Part shown: piece by piece, positions 23,771 to 31,785 of the stretch
Position numbering within the stretch: the first letter of the stretch is position 1
How the letters are laid out: every line of letters begins with the position of its first letter
Assembly: GCF_002797415.1 (NCBI RefSeq)
Contig: NZ_KZ454944.1
Span: forward strand, 2,002,665 to 2,066,664
Reading direction: 5' to 3'
DNA from: Bacillus alkalisoli
GTDB lineage: Bacteria > Bacillota > Bacilli > Bacillales > Bacillaceae_I
DNA length: 64,000 bases
Notes under the pieces: model-generated
What the model saw: only the letters and a program-made list of their open reading frames with translations
What the model was told of the DNA's origin: nothing
The model's database searches: none
Position numbers and translations under genes: made by a program

Positions 23771-26059
23771 ATGTTTGGTAAAAAATCAGTGAGACAAATA
23801 ATGGACTGGATGAAACAAGAGCCTAACATTTCATCGAATATAGTAAGGTGGGAAAAGATTCCCGCAAAAGAGGCAAAGTCTCTGCCGTTTCCTACTAACA
23901 TGGACGAACGATTAAAATCCGCCTTTGAACAAAAGGGAATCTCTGCGCTTTATACACATCAGCATGAAGCTTTCGTAGCGGCTAAAGCCGGTAAACATTT
24001 CGTTGCAGTAACCCCAACTGCTTCTGGTAAAACGTTATGCTACAACTTACCAGTGCTTCAAAAAATACTAGAAGAAAAAGAAAGTAGAGCGTTATATTTA
24101 TTCCCTACAAAAGCACTTGCACAAGATCAAAAAAGTGAGATAAATGAAATTATTGAAAAACTCGGAGTTCCCATAAACAGTTATACATATGACGGAGATA
24201 CATCACCCAACATACGTCAACGAGTGAGAAAAGCAGGACATGTCGTCATCACAAATCCAGACATGTTACACTCTGGTATTTTGCCTCACCATACAAAATG
24301 GGTTTCCCTGTTCGAAAACTTACAATATGTTGTAATAGATGAACTACATACTTACCGTGGAGTGTTTGGAAGTCATGTGGCAAATGTAATACGTCGTTTG
24401 AAACGAATATGTAATTTTTATGGAAGTAATCCCACGTTCATTTGTACTTCTGCAACGATTGCCAACCCTAAAGAACTGGCAGAACAACTAACCGGGGAAT
24501 CATTCCATCTCATTAATAAAAACGGTGCACCTTCTAGTACAAAACATTTCATATTTTATAACCCACCAATAGTGAATAAGCCGTTAAACATTAGGAGAAG
24601 TGCTACTCTAGAAGTACGTAACCTTGCAAGTGAATTTTTAAAACAAAAAATACAAACGATAGTGTTTGCCAAAAGTAGAGTAAGAGTAGAAATTCTATTA
24701 ACTTACTTGCAAGAACTAGTAAAAAAAGATCTTGGCACTAAATCGATAAGAGGATATCGCGGCGGATATTTGCCTACGCAGCGAAGAGAAATAGAAAAAG
24801 GATTACGTAATGGGGAAATATACGGAGTTGTAAGTACGAATGCCTTAGAACTAGGTGTCGATATTGGTCAATTACAAGTGTGTATTATGACAGGGTATCC
24901 TGGGACCATTGCTAGTGCTTGGCAGCAAGCAGGACGAGCTGGAAGAAGACAAGGGGAAGCTGTAATCATTATGGTAGCAAGCTCAAATCCGTTAGACCAA
25001 TATGTTATCCAGCACCCAGATTTCTTTTTAAAAAACAACCCAGAAACGGCAAGAATAAATCCAAACAATTTAATAATTTTAGTAGACCATATAAAATGTG
25101 CCGCATACGAGCTCCCATTTAAACAAGGGGAAACGTTTGACGGAGTAGAGTTAGATGATGTACTCGAATACTTAACAGAGGAACGTGTGTTACATGAAAA
25201 TAATGGGAAATGGTACTGGATGAATGACGCATTTCCTGCTCATAACATTAGCCTGCGCTCCGCTTCGCAAGAAAATGTCATCATCATTGACCAAACAAAC
25301 GCACCTGCCAATAAAGTAATTGGAGAAATGGATCGCTTTAGTGCGATGACACTTTTACATGATGAGGCAATTTATTTACATCAAGGAACTCAATTTCAAG
25401 TAGAAAAACTAGACTGGGAAGAGAAAAAAGCGTTTGTACGAGAAGTGAATGTTGATTATTTCACGGATGCAAATTTAGCAGTACAGCTTGATGTTTTAGA
25501 AGTAGATAAAAACAAGCAACTTCAACAAATAAATCTCTCTTATGGAGACGTTTCAGTAAGAGCGATGGCAACCATTTTTAAGAAGATTAAATTCGATACC
25601 CATGAAAACATCGGATCAGGACCAATACATCTACCAGAGGAAGAACTCCATACGAATGGGGCATGGCTGCAATTTTCTGATGAGCTTATTGCAACGTATT
25701 CAGGTGATGAACTTGAGAAGGTATTACTAGCAATTTCTCACGCGTTAAAGCATGTGGCACCATTAAGGTTAATGTGCGATCCATCAGACGTCCATGTTGT
25801 ACCACAAATACGCTCCACTCATGACGAAAAACCAGTGATCTACCTTTATGATCGTTATCCAGGTGGAGTAGGTCTTAGTGAAAAAGCATATGAAGATCTT
25901 GAAAGTTTACTTACTTCATCTTTAGAACTCATCGAATCTTGTCCTTGTGAATCTGGTTGTCCATCTTGTGTAGGTGGAGAAGATGAAACAATGCATATGA
26001 AAACGGATAGTTTAATGTTGTTAAAATCGGTTGTATATCAATTAAAGGGTGTTAAGTAA
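23771..26059 (+). CDS. mrfA: DNA repair helicase MrfA (YprA)
   Basis: A 762-residue superfamily 2 helicase closely matching B. subtilis YprA/MrfA, which acts with MrfB in UvrA-independent removal of mitomycin C lesions. Seen: Walker A 'TPTASGKT', DELH box, 'TSATIANP', 'STNALELGVDIG', 'QQAGRAGRR', and a C-terminal DUF1998 domain ending with the four-cysteine cluster 'CPCESGCPSC'. ATG 23771 is chosen for its GAGGTGG eight bases upstream; GTG 23759 is inside that site. It overlaps mrfB by one base. Confidence 0.95.
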   Translation: MFGKKSVRQIMDWMKQEPNISSNIVRWEKIPAKEAKSLPFPTNMDERLKSAFEQKGISALYTHQHEAFVAAKAGKHFVAVTPTASGKTLCYNLPVLQKILEEKESRALYLFPTKALAQDQKSEINEIIEKLGVPINSYTYDGDTSPNIRQRVRKAGHVVITNPDMLHSGILPHHTKWVSLFENLQYVVIDELHTYRGVFGSHVANVIRRLKRICNFYGSNPTFICTSATIANPKELAEQLTGESFHLINKNGAPSSTKHFIFYNPPIVNKPLNIRRSATLEVRNLASEFLKQKIQTIVFAKSRVRVEILLTYLQELVKKDLGTKSIRGYRGGYLPTQRREIEKGLRNGEIYGVVSTNALELGVDIGQLQVCIMTGYPGTIASAWQQAGRAGRRQGEAVIIMVASSNPLDQYVIQHPDFFLKNNPETARINPNNLIILVDHIKCAAYELPFKQGETFDGVELDDVLEYLTEERVLHENNGKWYWMNDAFPAHNISLRSASQENVIIIDQTNAPANKVIGEMDRFSAMTLLHDEAIYLHQGTQFQVEKLDWEEKKAFVREVNVDYFTDANLAVQLDVLEVDKNKQLQQINLSYGDVSVRAMATIFKKIKFDTHENIGSGPIHLPEEELHTNGAWLQFSDELIATYSGDELEKVLLAISHALKHVAPLRLMCDPSDVHVVPQIRSTHDEKPVIYLYDRYPGGVGLSEKAYEDLESLLTSSLELIESCPCESGCPSCVGGEDETMHMKTDSLMLLKSVVYQLKGVK

Positions 26060-27309
26060 TGAAGTTAAAAAACAAACTAAACCGACTAAAAACTCATATG
26101 AAGCATGAGTCTGTTCCTGTAGAATCGACTGTGAAGGAAGTAAATAAACAGCCCGAACAGATAGATATTCCCTACAAAGAGCAGTGGCAAGAATTTCAAA
26201 CAAGAGTATATAACTATGAAGAGCAACATTGCTTAATAAGAGAAGTTGAATATCCGTTAGAATACAAACATGGGAACTACAAGCTAGGTGAATTAGTTCA
26301 TATAGTAGAAAAATGGAATCAATCAGTAAATGAACATCCTTTATCAAGTAAGGGACACTTAGCAACTGACCTATTTTTCTTTGATACAGAGACAACTGGA
26401 TTAAGTGGTGGAGCGGGTACGACTATATTTCTCTTGGGCTATGCAAAAATAGAGAAGGATAAAGTGGTAATTAGGCAACATTTTTTACCACAGCCTGGAA
26501 ATGAAATTGCCTTGTATCAATCGTTTTTGGAAAAAGTAGACTACACAACGCTCGTAACTTACAACGGAAAAGCTTTTGATTGGCCTCAAGTAAAAACTCG
26601 TCACACACTAATTAAAGAACATGTTCCGAAATTACCATCATTCGGTCACTTTGACTTATTGCATGCATCCAGAAGATTTTGGAAAAATGAGCTAGAAGCA
26701 GTACGATTATCTATAGTGGAAAAAGAAAAATTGGCAATCTATCGGGAACATGATACACCTGGATTTTTAGCTCCGATGCTTTATTTTGATTTTTTAAAAA
26801 CACAAAATCCAGAAGGTATAAAAGGAATACTCATCCATAATGAAATAGATGTGTTGTCTCTTATCAACCTATACATTCACTTGTCCAATTTATTATTAAC
26901 CGAAGCTGAAACAATGACAAAGGAAGAGAAATACGAAGTTGCGAGATGGTTTGATTCATTAGGGGATAAAGAAACGGCAGCATCTGTTTATGAAGAAGTA
27001 AAAGATGAGTCTTGGAAAGCATGCTTTAAGCTTGGGTTATTAAAGAAAAAAAACAAAGAAATGGACCTAGCAGAGTCATATTTCACACAGGCATTCCATG
27101 ATAATTTAAATGACAGAAAATATGAAGCTGGCATTGAGCTTGCAAAACACTATGAGCATACTCATAAAAACATGGAAAAAGCATTAGATTATTCGTATCA
27201 ATCTTTAGATCTTTGCAAAGAGATTAACGATCCATTCAAGTCAGAGAAACTTGTGAAAGATATAGAAAAGAGAATACAACGACTGTTGAAGAAAAAACAA
27301 GGTAAATAG
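26059..27309 (+). CDS. mrfB: DNA repair exonuclease MrfB (YprB)
   Basis: A 416-residue protein. An RNase H-like DEDDh exonuclease domain (about 105-280: 'FFDTETTGLSGG', 'LVTYNGKAFDWPQVKTRH', 'HNEIDVLSLINLY') is followed by TPR-like helices (about 290-400). In B. subtilis MrfB is the nuclease partner of MrfA. The ATG shares one base with the mrfA stop, so the pair is tightly coupled. Metal-binding acidic residues appear intact. Confidence 0.92.
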   Translation: MKLKNKLNRLKTHMKHESVPVESTVKEVNKQPEQIDIPYKEQWQEFQTRVYNYEEQHCLIREVEYPLEYKHGNYKLGELVHIVEKWNQSVNEHPLSSKGHLATDLFFFDTETTGLSGGAGTTIFLLGYAKIEKDKVVIRQHFLPQPGNEIALYQSFLEKVDYTTLVTYNGKAFDWPQVKTRHTLIKEHVPKLPSFGHFDLLHASRRFWKNELEAVRLSIVEKEKLAIYREHDTPGFLAPMLYFDFLKTQNPEGIKGILIHNEIDVLSLINLYIHLSNLLLTEAETMTKEEKYEVARWFDSLGDKETAASVYEEVKDESWKACFKLGLLKKKNKEMDLAESYFTQAFHDNLNDRKYEAGIELAKHYEHTHKNMEKALDYSYQSLDLCKEINDPFKSEKLVKDIEKRIQRLLKKKQGK

Positions 27310-27417
27310 TACTACAAATTTCCACTAATAGTTCGTTGCAACAGTTCTTCTAAAAATGTAAAATTAATATTTGGAAAGAGAAGAAAACAGATATTTTATT
27401 TTTGGGAGAGAAGAAAG

Positions 27418-27513
27418 TTGTCTAGGTTGATTTTATGTCTTTTTTTCATCATGATTGGCTTAACAGTATTTATTTTAAGTAACATTAAAGGCTCTATTTA
27501 CACAACTCTTTAG
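27418..27513 (+). CDS. Possible 31-aa single-span membrane peptide
   Basis: TTG start with GGGAGAG seven bases upstream. The peptide is almost wholly one hydrophobic helix (LILCLFFIMIGLTVFILSNI) with a short polar tail. Position between mrfB and cotD. Such tiny membrane peptides are common in spore formers, but homology was not checked. Confidence 0.4.
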   Translation: MSRLILCLFFIMIGLTVFILSNIKGSIYTTL

Positions 27514-27557
27514 TAGGCAAAAGTTTATCTATATGAAAAATAGGTGTTTGTATTAGT

Positions 27558-27585
27558 ACATGTATACCCCTTTCAACATAGTTTG
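27558..27585 (+). promoter_or_regulatory. Candidate sigma-K promoter of cotD
   Basis: AC at 27558-27559, a 17-base gap and CATAGTTTG (27577-27585), against the sigma-K consensus AC-N17-CATANNNTA; one mismatch at the end. cotD is a sigma-K gene in B. subtilis. Confidence 0.5.
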
Positions 27586-27633
27586 TTAATGTAAAGAAAA
27601 ACAAATTACAAATTTTGAAGGGAGAAAGAAAAT

Positions 27634-28068
27634 ATGCATATGCATCACTGTAGACCTAATGTAACAGCACCTATCGTTCATCCTACTAAATGTTGTGTGA
27701 AAAACTTATACTCTGTGACGGAAGTTCCTCACATTCATCCATCACACACAACTTATGTAAACAACCAAATGTACCAACATAAGCACTATCACCCACACAC
27801 TGATTCTGTAGTAAACAACGTACAACAACAACACTTTAACGCAGGACCAGGATATCCTCAAGGAATGGGACCAGGAATGGTAGCAGGTGCTCAGTCAGGA
27901 CCAGGATTCGGACCAGGAATGGGCGGACCAGGATTCGGACCAGGAATGGGCGGACCAGGATATGGACCAGGTCCAGGTATGGTAGCAGGTGCTCAAACGA
28001 ACATGCCAGGTATGGTAGCAGGCGCTCAAACAGGTATGCCTGGTTGGGGTAAAGGTTGTAACAGATAA
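27634..28068 (+). CDS. cotD: Spore coat protein CotD with glycine-rich repeat tail
   Basis: 144 residues. The first 70 match CotD, an inner spore coat protein: His-rich 'HCRPNVTAPIVHPTKCC', 'PHIHPSHTTYVNNQMYQHKHYHPHT'. The rest is a repeat tail built of GPGFGPGMG and PGMVAGAQ units, encoded by a nearly perfect 27-base DNA repeat near 27899-27960. B. subtilis CotD lacks such a tail. GGAGAAAG is the RBS; a probable sigma-K promoter lies about 50 bases upstream. Confidence 0.88.
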   Translation: MHMHHCRPNVTAPIVHPTKCCVKNLYSVTEVPHIHPSHTTYVNNQMYQHKHYHPHTDSVVNNVQQQHFNAGPGYPQGMGPGMVAGAQSGPGFGPGMGGPGFGPGMGGPGYGPGPGMVAGAQTNMPGMVAGAQTGMPGWGKGCNR

Positions 28069-28100
28069 TTGACACAATCCGATAAAAAATGTAATGATAA

Positions 28101-28136
28101 AAGGACTGGTCTAAAAGGCCAGTTCTTTTTTTTTCA
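28101..28136 (+). terminator. Terminator of cotD
   Basis: AAGGACTGG pairs with CCAGTTCTT (one G-U), followed by T8. Confidence 0.8.
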
Positions 28137-28165
28137 TTACGAAAATATAATGGGAAGGGATAACG

Positions 28166-28735
28166 ATGAAAGTCTTAACTCTTACTGGATATAAAGCACA
28201 AGAACTTCAAATATTTAAACAAGACAATCCAGCAGTAGATGTGATCAAATTAGCAATAAAAAGAAGGCTGGTAAACTTATTAGAAGAACATGAAGAATTA
28301 GAGTGGATATTAATTAGTGGCCAACTTGGCGTTGAACTTTGGGGAGCTGAAGTAGTATTCGACTTACAAGAAGATTGGCCACAGCTGAAATTAGCTGTCA
28401 TCACTCCTTTTTTGGAACAAGAAGAAAGTTGGAATGAGACGAATAAAGAGTATTATGAATTTATTCTTTCACAAGCAGACTACGTTGATTCTGTGACAAA
28501 AAAGAAATACGAAAATCCAAACCAGTTCCGGCTAAAAAATCAATTTCTTATACAAAAATCGGATGGTTTACTAGTTGTTTACGACGAAGAGAAGACGGGT
28601 AATCCAAAATACATAGTGGATTTAGCTAAACAAAAGCAAAGTTTCACAAACCAAACCTTCCAAATTATTTATATTGATTTTTATGAGTTGCAATTAATTA
28701 TGGAAGAGATAAATGAACAAAAACAACAGTATTGA
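28166..28735 (+). CDS. ypsA: YpsA, SLOG-fold cell division-linked protein
   Basis: A 189-residue DUF1273 protein with a Rossmann/SLOG nucleotide-binding fold. 'TGYKAQEL', '[16 protein letters not shown]' and '[23 protein letters not shown]' are the expected binding-loop regions. B. subtilis and staphylococcal YpsA influence cell division and oxidative stress resistance. As in those genomes, gpsB follows. RBS GGAAGGGA. Confidence 0.92.
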   Translation: MKVLTLTGYKAQELQIFKQDNPAVDVIKLAIKRRLVNLLEEHEELEWILISGQLGVELWGAEVVFDLQEDWPQLKLAVITPFLEQEESWNETNKEYYEFILSQADYVDSVTKKKYENPNQFRLKNQFLIQKSDGLLVVYDEEKTGNPKYIVDLAKQKQSFTNQTFQIIYIDFYELQLIMEEINEQKQQY

Positions 28736-28830
28736 ATTTGAAATTGGTTCACTTACCTTACTAATTTATAGTAAACTAATTGTATTAATCGTTTTTCTTA
28801 CTATAGTCATATTTTATGAAATTCACTCGA
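28736..28830. repeat. Degenerate family B element, copy 5
   Basis: About 95 bp between ypsA and gpsB. It ends in TTTTATGAAATTCAC, with AATCGTTTTTCTTACTATAGTCAT in line with the right arm of intact copies. The left arm is eroded and the middle deleted. Confidence 0.5.
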
Positions 28831-28912
28831 CTGTCAAAGTAAATTGACAAGTTGAACATTTTTTGAAAAAATATAAGAAGAAAATATTGGTTAAGTGATA
28901 GAGGTGAAGAAG

Positions 28913-29215
28913 ATGCTTTCAGATAAAATTAAACTAACTGCAAAAGAAATTTTAGAACAAGAATTTAAAACGGCGATGCGTGGTTATAAACAAGAAGATG
29001 TTGATAAATTTTTAGATCAAATTATTAAAGATTATGAAACGTTTCATCAAGAATATGAAATTCTACAACAAGAAAATGCAAAACTAAAGAAACAATTAGA
29101 AGATACGTCAAAAAAACCAGTGGCAAGTGCCAATTCTGGTTCTACTAACTTTGATATTCTACGCAGATTATCTAATTTAGAAAAACATGTTTTCGGTAGT
29201 AAACTTTACGAATAA
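28913..29215 (+). CDS. gpsB: Cell division regulator GpsB
   Basis: A 100-residue DivIVA-family protein that shuttles PBP1 between side wall and septum. The N-terminal lipid-binding/PBP-binding domain '[28 protein letters not shown]' precedes a coiled coil (about 25-65) and the trimerising end '[13 protein letters not shown]'. ATG 28913 is supported by GAGGTGAA and by alignment with B. subtilis GpsB; six upstream codons are open. Its known partner PonA is encoded in the same window. Confidence 0.95.
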   Translation: MLSDKIKLTAKEILEQEFKTAMRGYKQEDVDKFLDQIIKDYETFHQEYEILQQENAKLKKQLEDTSKKPVASANSGSTNFDILRRLSNLEKHVFGSKLYE

Positions 29216-29236
29216 TTTTTTTACAAAAACTTACAG

Positions 29237-29265
29237 TTGAAATTTGAACTAATTTTTATTATACT
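29237..29265 (+). promoter_or_regulatory. Sigma-A promoter of rnpB
   Basis: TTGAAA, 17-base spacer, TATACT; transcription should begin near 29272. Confidence 0.8.
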
Positions 29266-29272
29266 AAGTAAC

Positions 29273-29691
29273 GTTGACATCAATAATAGTCGGGTAATCG
29301 CTACGGTTTACGCCGTAGAGGAAAGTCCATGCTCGCACAGGCTGCGATGCCTGTAGTGTTCGTGCCTAGCGAATTCATAAGCTAGGGTAGCTTGGTTTAG
29401 ACGAGGCTAACGGCAGGGAAAGCACCTAAGTCCAATCGGATATGGTGTTAATACCTTGAAAGTGCCACAGTGACGTAGTCCAATCAGAAATGATTGGAGT
29501 GGAACGAGGTAAACCCCTCGAGCGAGAAACCCAAATAATGGTAGGGGCATCTTCTCTAAGGAATTGAACGATGAGAAGAACAGATCTCTAGAATCTGTAG
29601 ACAGATGATTACCACCGGAGTACGAGGTGCAATCCGCTTGTAGTACGACGGTACAGAACATGGCTTACAGACTGTTATTGGATGGAATGTC
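29273..29691 (+). ncRNA. rnpB: RNase P RNA, Bacillus B type
   Basis: The catalytic RNA that matures tRNA 5' ends. Universally conserved blocks are visible: 'GAGGAAAGTCCATGCTCGCAC', 'GTTCGTGCCTAGCGAA', 'GAAAGTGCCACAGTGACG', 'GGTAAACCCCTCGAGCGAGAAACCC' and the 3' 'GAACATGGCTTACAGAC', given here as separate pieces. CAATAATAGTC at the 5' end pairs with GACTGTTATTG at the 3' end to form P1, with GACAT/ATGTC extending it. It lies between gpsB and ypsC, as in B. subtilis. Confidence 0.97.
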
Positions 29692-29713
29692 ACATTTTAT
29701 CTTTTCAAATGAT

Positions 29714-29742
29714 GAGCTCTCCTTTTATAGGGGAGCTTTTGT
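29714..29742 (+). terminator. Terminator of rnpB
   Basis: AGCTCTCC pairs with GGGGAGCT (one G-U), then TTTTGT. Confidence 0.75.
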
Positions 29743-29825
29743 CATACGTTTAAAAATATATTTCTTTCCCTTTATTCTCAAATTGTTTTCCTGTAATATT
29801 GTAATCGGAATATGTGGAATAATAA

Positions 29826-30009
29826 GGTTGTGTTAAAGCTTAGTGTTGATATTTAATACTTACCTGTTGATTTCCGTGCAAGGCTGAGACTCCTGCGGGA
29901 GAAGCGGGGAGCGGGGAGACCCCACAGGCGCTTGCGCCGAGGAGGCTCCCGGCCCGCCCGCGGAAAGCGAGGCCTTGCACGGAAATCATCAGCAACCCTT
30001 AACACAGCC
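29826..30009 (+). mobile_element. GC-rich MITE-like element (family A), copy 3
   Basis: 184 bp between rnpB and ypsC. The ends GGTTGTGTTAAAGCTTAG and CCTTAACACAGCC are inverted repeats like those of copy 1. Inner arms GTTGATTTCCGTGCAAGGC and GCCTTGCACGGAAATCATC pair almost perfectly. The core is the most regular copy: GACTCCTGCGGGAGAAGCGG, GACCCCACAGGCGC, TTGCGCCGAGGAGGCTCCC, CCCGCGGAAAGCG. Flanks (AATAATAA / GACAATAA) may be a decayed target duplication. Confidence 0.85.
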
Positions 30010-30049
30010 GACAATAAAAGTATCTATACATAAGTTAGGGTGTTTTTAA

Positions 30050-31192
30050 ATGGGTAAATATAAGATTATAGCAACTGCGGCAATGGGATTAGAGTCGCTA
30101 GTTGGACAAGAAGTGAAAAATTTAGGTTATGATTGTACGGTTGACAACAGTAAAGTTATTTTTGAAGGAGACGAGCTTGCTATTGCAAGAGCGAACCTTT
30201 GGTTACGTACTGCAGATCGAATTAAAATTCAAGTAGCTCAATTTAAAGCAACAACGTTCGATCAATTATTTGAAGGTACAAAAGCAATTAGATGGGGAGA
30301 TTTTCTACCAAAAGATGCTGAGTTTCCTGTAATAGGTAAGTCGGTTAAATCTCAGTTAGCAAGTGTACCTGATTGCCAAGGTATCGTTAAAAAAGCGATT
30401 GTAGATAAAATGAAGCAAACGTACAATATCCAATCAGCTTGGTTAGAAGAAAGTGGATCGATGTATAGAGTAGAAGTGGCTATTTTAAAAGATGTCGTTA
30501 CTCTTACATTAGATGCAAGTGGGTCTGGCCTTCATAAACGAGGTTATCGAGTTGGACAGGGTGGAGCACCTATAAAAGAAACATTAGCAGCAGCACTAGT
30601 TCTATTAACGAATTGGCGAGCAGACAAACCATTTGTTGATCCGTTTTGTGGTTCAGGTACTATTCCTATTGAAGCTGCTTTAATTGGGCAAAATATTGCA
30701 CCTGGGTTTAATCGAGATTTCGCTTCGGAAGAATGGGCTTGGATGAATAAAGAGATATGGGATAAAGCTCGACAAGAAGTAGAAGATGTTGCAAATTATG
30801 ATCAAGAATTAGACATTGCTGGATATGATATAGACCATAGAATGATCCAAATTGCTAAAGACAATGCGTTTGAAGCTGGTTTAGGTGAACTCATTGACTT
30901 TAAACAAATGCAAGTCCGTGATTTTACAACGAAAAAAGAATTTGGAGTTATCGTTGGAAATCCTCCTTATGGTGAACGATTAGGGGACCAACCGGCTGTG
31001 GAGCATATGTATAGAGAGATGGGAGAAGCATTCCGTCCGTTTGATACATGGTCCGTTTACATGTTAACTTCGCATGAAGGCTTCGAAGAACTTTACGGAA
31101 AACAAGCAACGAAAAAAAGAAAGCTATTCAACGGCTTTATCAAAACAGATTATTATCAATACTGGGGCAAAAGACCGCCTAAAACGAACTAA
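30050..31192 (+). CDS. ypsC: THUMP-domain RNA methyltransferase YpsC (RlmL-like)
   Basis: A 380-residue S-adenosylmethionine-dependent methyltransferase predicted to form m2G in 23S rRNA. An N-terminal THUMP domain (about 45-155), 'FVDPFCGSGTIPIEAALIGQNIAPG' as the SAM-binding motif, and 'VIVGNPPYGERLG' as the catalytic NPPY motif are all present. The B. subtilis neighbourhood (rnpB before, ypvA and ypwA after) is conserved. The terminator follows at once. Confidence 0.92.
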   Translation: MGKYKIIATAAMGLESLVGQEVKNLGYDCTVDNSKVIFEGDELAIARANLWLRTADRIKIQVAQFKATTFDQLFEGTKAIRWGDFLPKDAEFPVIGKSVKSQLASVPDCQGIVKKAIVDKMKQTYNIQSAWLEESGSMYRVEVAILKDVVTLTLDASGSGLHKRGYRVGQGGAPIKETLAAALVLLTNWRADKPFVDPFCGSGTIPIEAALIGQNIAPGFNRDFASEEWAWMNKEIWDKARQEVEDVANYDQELDIAGYDIDHRMIQIAKDNAFEAGLGELIDFKQMQVRDFTTKKEFGVIVGNPPYGERLGDQPAVEHMYREMGEAFRPFDTWSVYMLTSHEGFEELYGKQATKKRKLFNGFIKTDYYQYWGKRPPKTN

Positions 31193-31221
31193 CACCGAAC
31201 TTGTTTCGGTGTTTTTTTTAC
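31192..31221 (+). terminator. Terminator of ypsC
   Basis: ACACCGAA/TTCGGTGT stem followed by T8, overlapping the stop codon. Confidence 0.9.
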
Positions 31222-31279
31222 GTTCTTTTTGGCTTTTTAGTTAGTATTTTTGTTCTTTATTAAATATGTTTCACTATAA

Positions 31280-31370
31280 GGAATGTAATGTATTTTTTTC
31301 GTTTACTGTTTATTTAATTGTACAACCTTTAACTATACATTTTTATGTATACGTACAACGTTTACATTCC
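31280..31370. repeat. Short palindromic segment downstream of ypsC
   Basis: 91 bp with inverted ends GGAATGTAA / TTACATTCC and an inner TATACAT/ATGTATA hairpin next to two direct GTACAAC copies. It might be a small MITE-like relic; only one copy is in the window. Confidence 0.35.
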
Positions 31371-31478
31371 AAACTAACGATGAACATCGATATGCGTTCG
31401 GAAGTATAAATGAATTCATATCTTCATACAATATCTTTAAAGTAGATAATTGAACATTTTATAGGAGGAAAGCAAGTT

Positions 31479-31661
31479 ATGGGGTTAAATGGTCAAGATT
31501 TAATGAGGATTTCGAAAGCTTTAGAGAATAGCTATAATAGATTGAAAGAGGAATTTTCTAATGAGACTGATGCAATGAAAGTATTAGAAGGAGCAAAAAA
31601 TCAATATAGAAGCGCGTTGAAATATGCTTCTTCTAGAACAGAAATTAAAGTTAGAAATTAA
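31479..31661 (+). CDS. Small helical protein (60 aa)
   Basis: 60 residues, predicted all helical: 'GQDLMRISKALENSYNRLKEEFSNE' and a basic C-terminus. A strong AGGAGGAAAG lies ten bases before the ATG. Located between ypsC and ypvA, where B. subtilis also carries small genes; not recognised. Confidence 0.65.
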   Translation: MGLNGQDLMRISKALENSYNRLKEEFSNETDAMKVLEGAKNQYRSALKYASSRTEIKVRN

Positions 31662-31721
31662 AATGAATGAAGCAGGAAAGCGAGCGCTGTATAGCGAAAT
31701 TACATAGTTGGACGAATTCAC

Positions 31722-31750
31722 TTGACAAATGGCTATTTTTTTTCAATAAT
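31722..31750 (+). promoter_or_regulatory. Sigma-A promoter of ypvA
   Basis: TTGACA, a 17-base spacer and AATAAT, about 35 bases before the start codon. Confidence 0.65.
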
Positions 31751-31785
31751 GGTCAGATGTCTAAATAATATTCGGAGGTCTATGT

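Noticed and set aside
27836-28077. Ser/Trp-rich minus-strand frames
   Set aside because: They are the antisense of the cotD glycine repeat tail.
29407-29836. Open frames over rnpB
   Set aside because: They overlap conserved RNase P RNA blocks and lack RBS.
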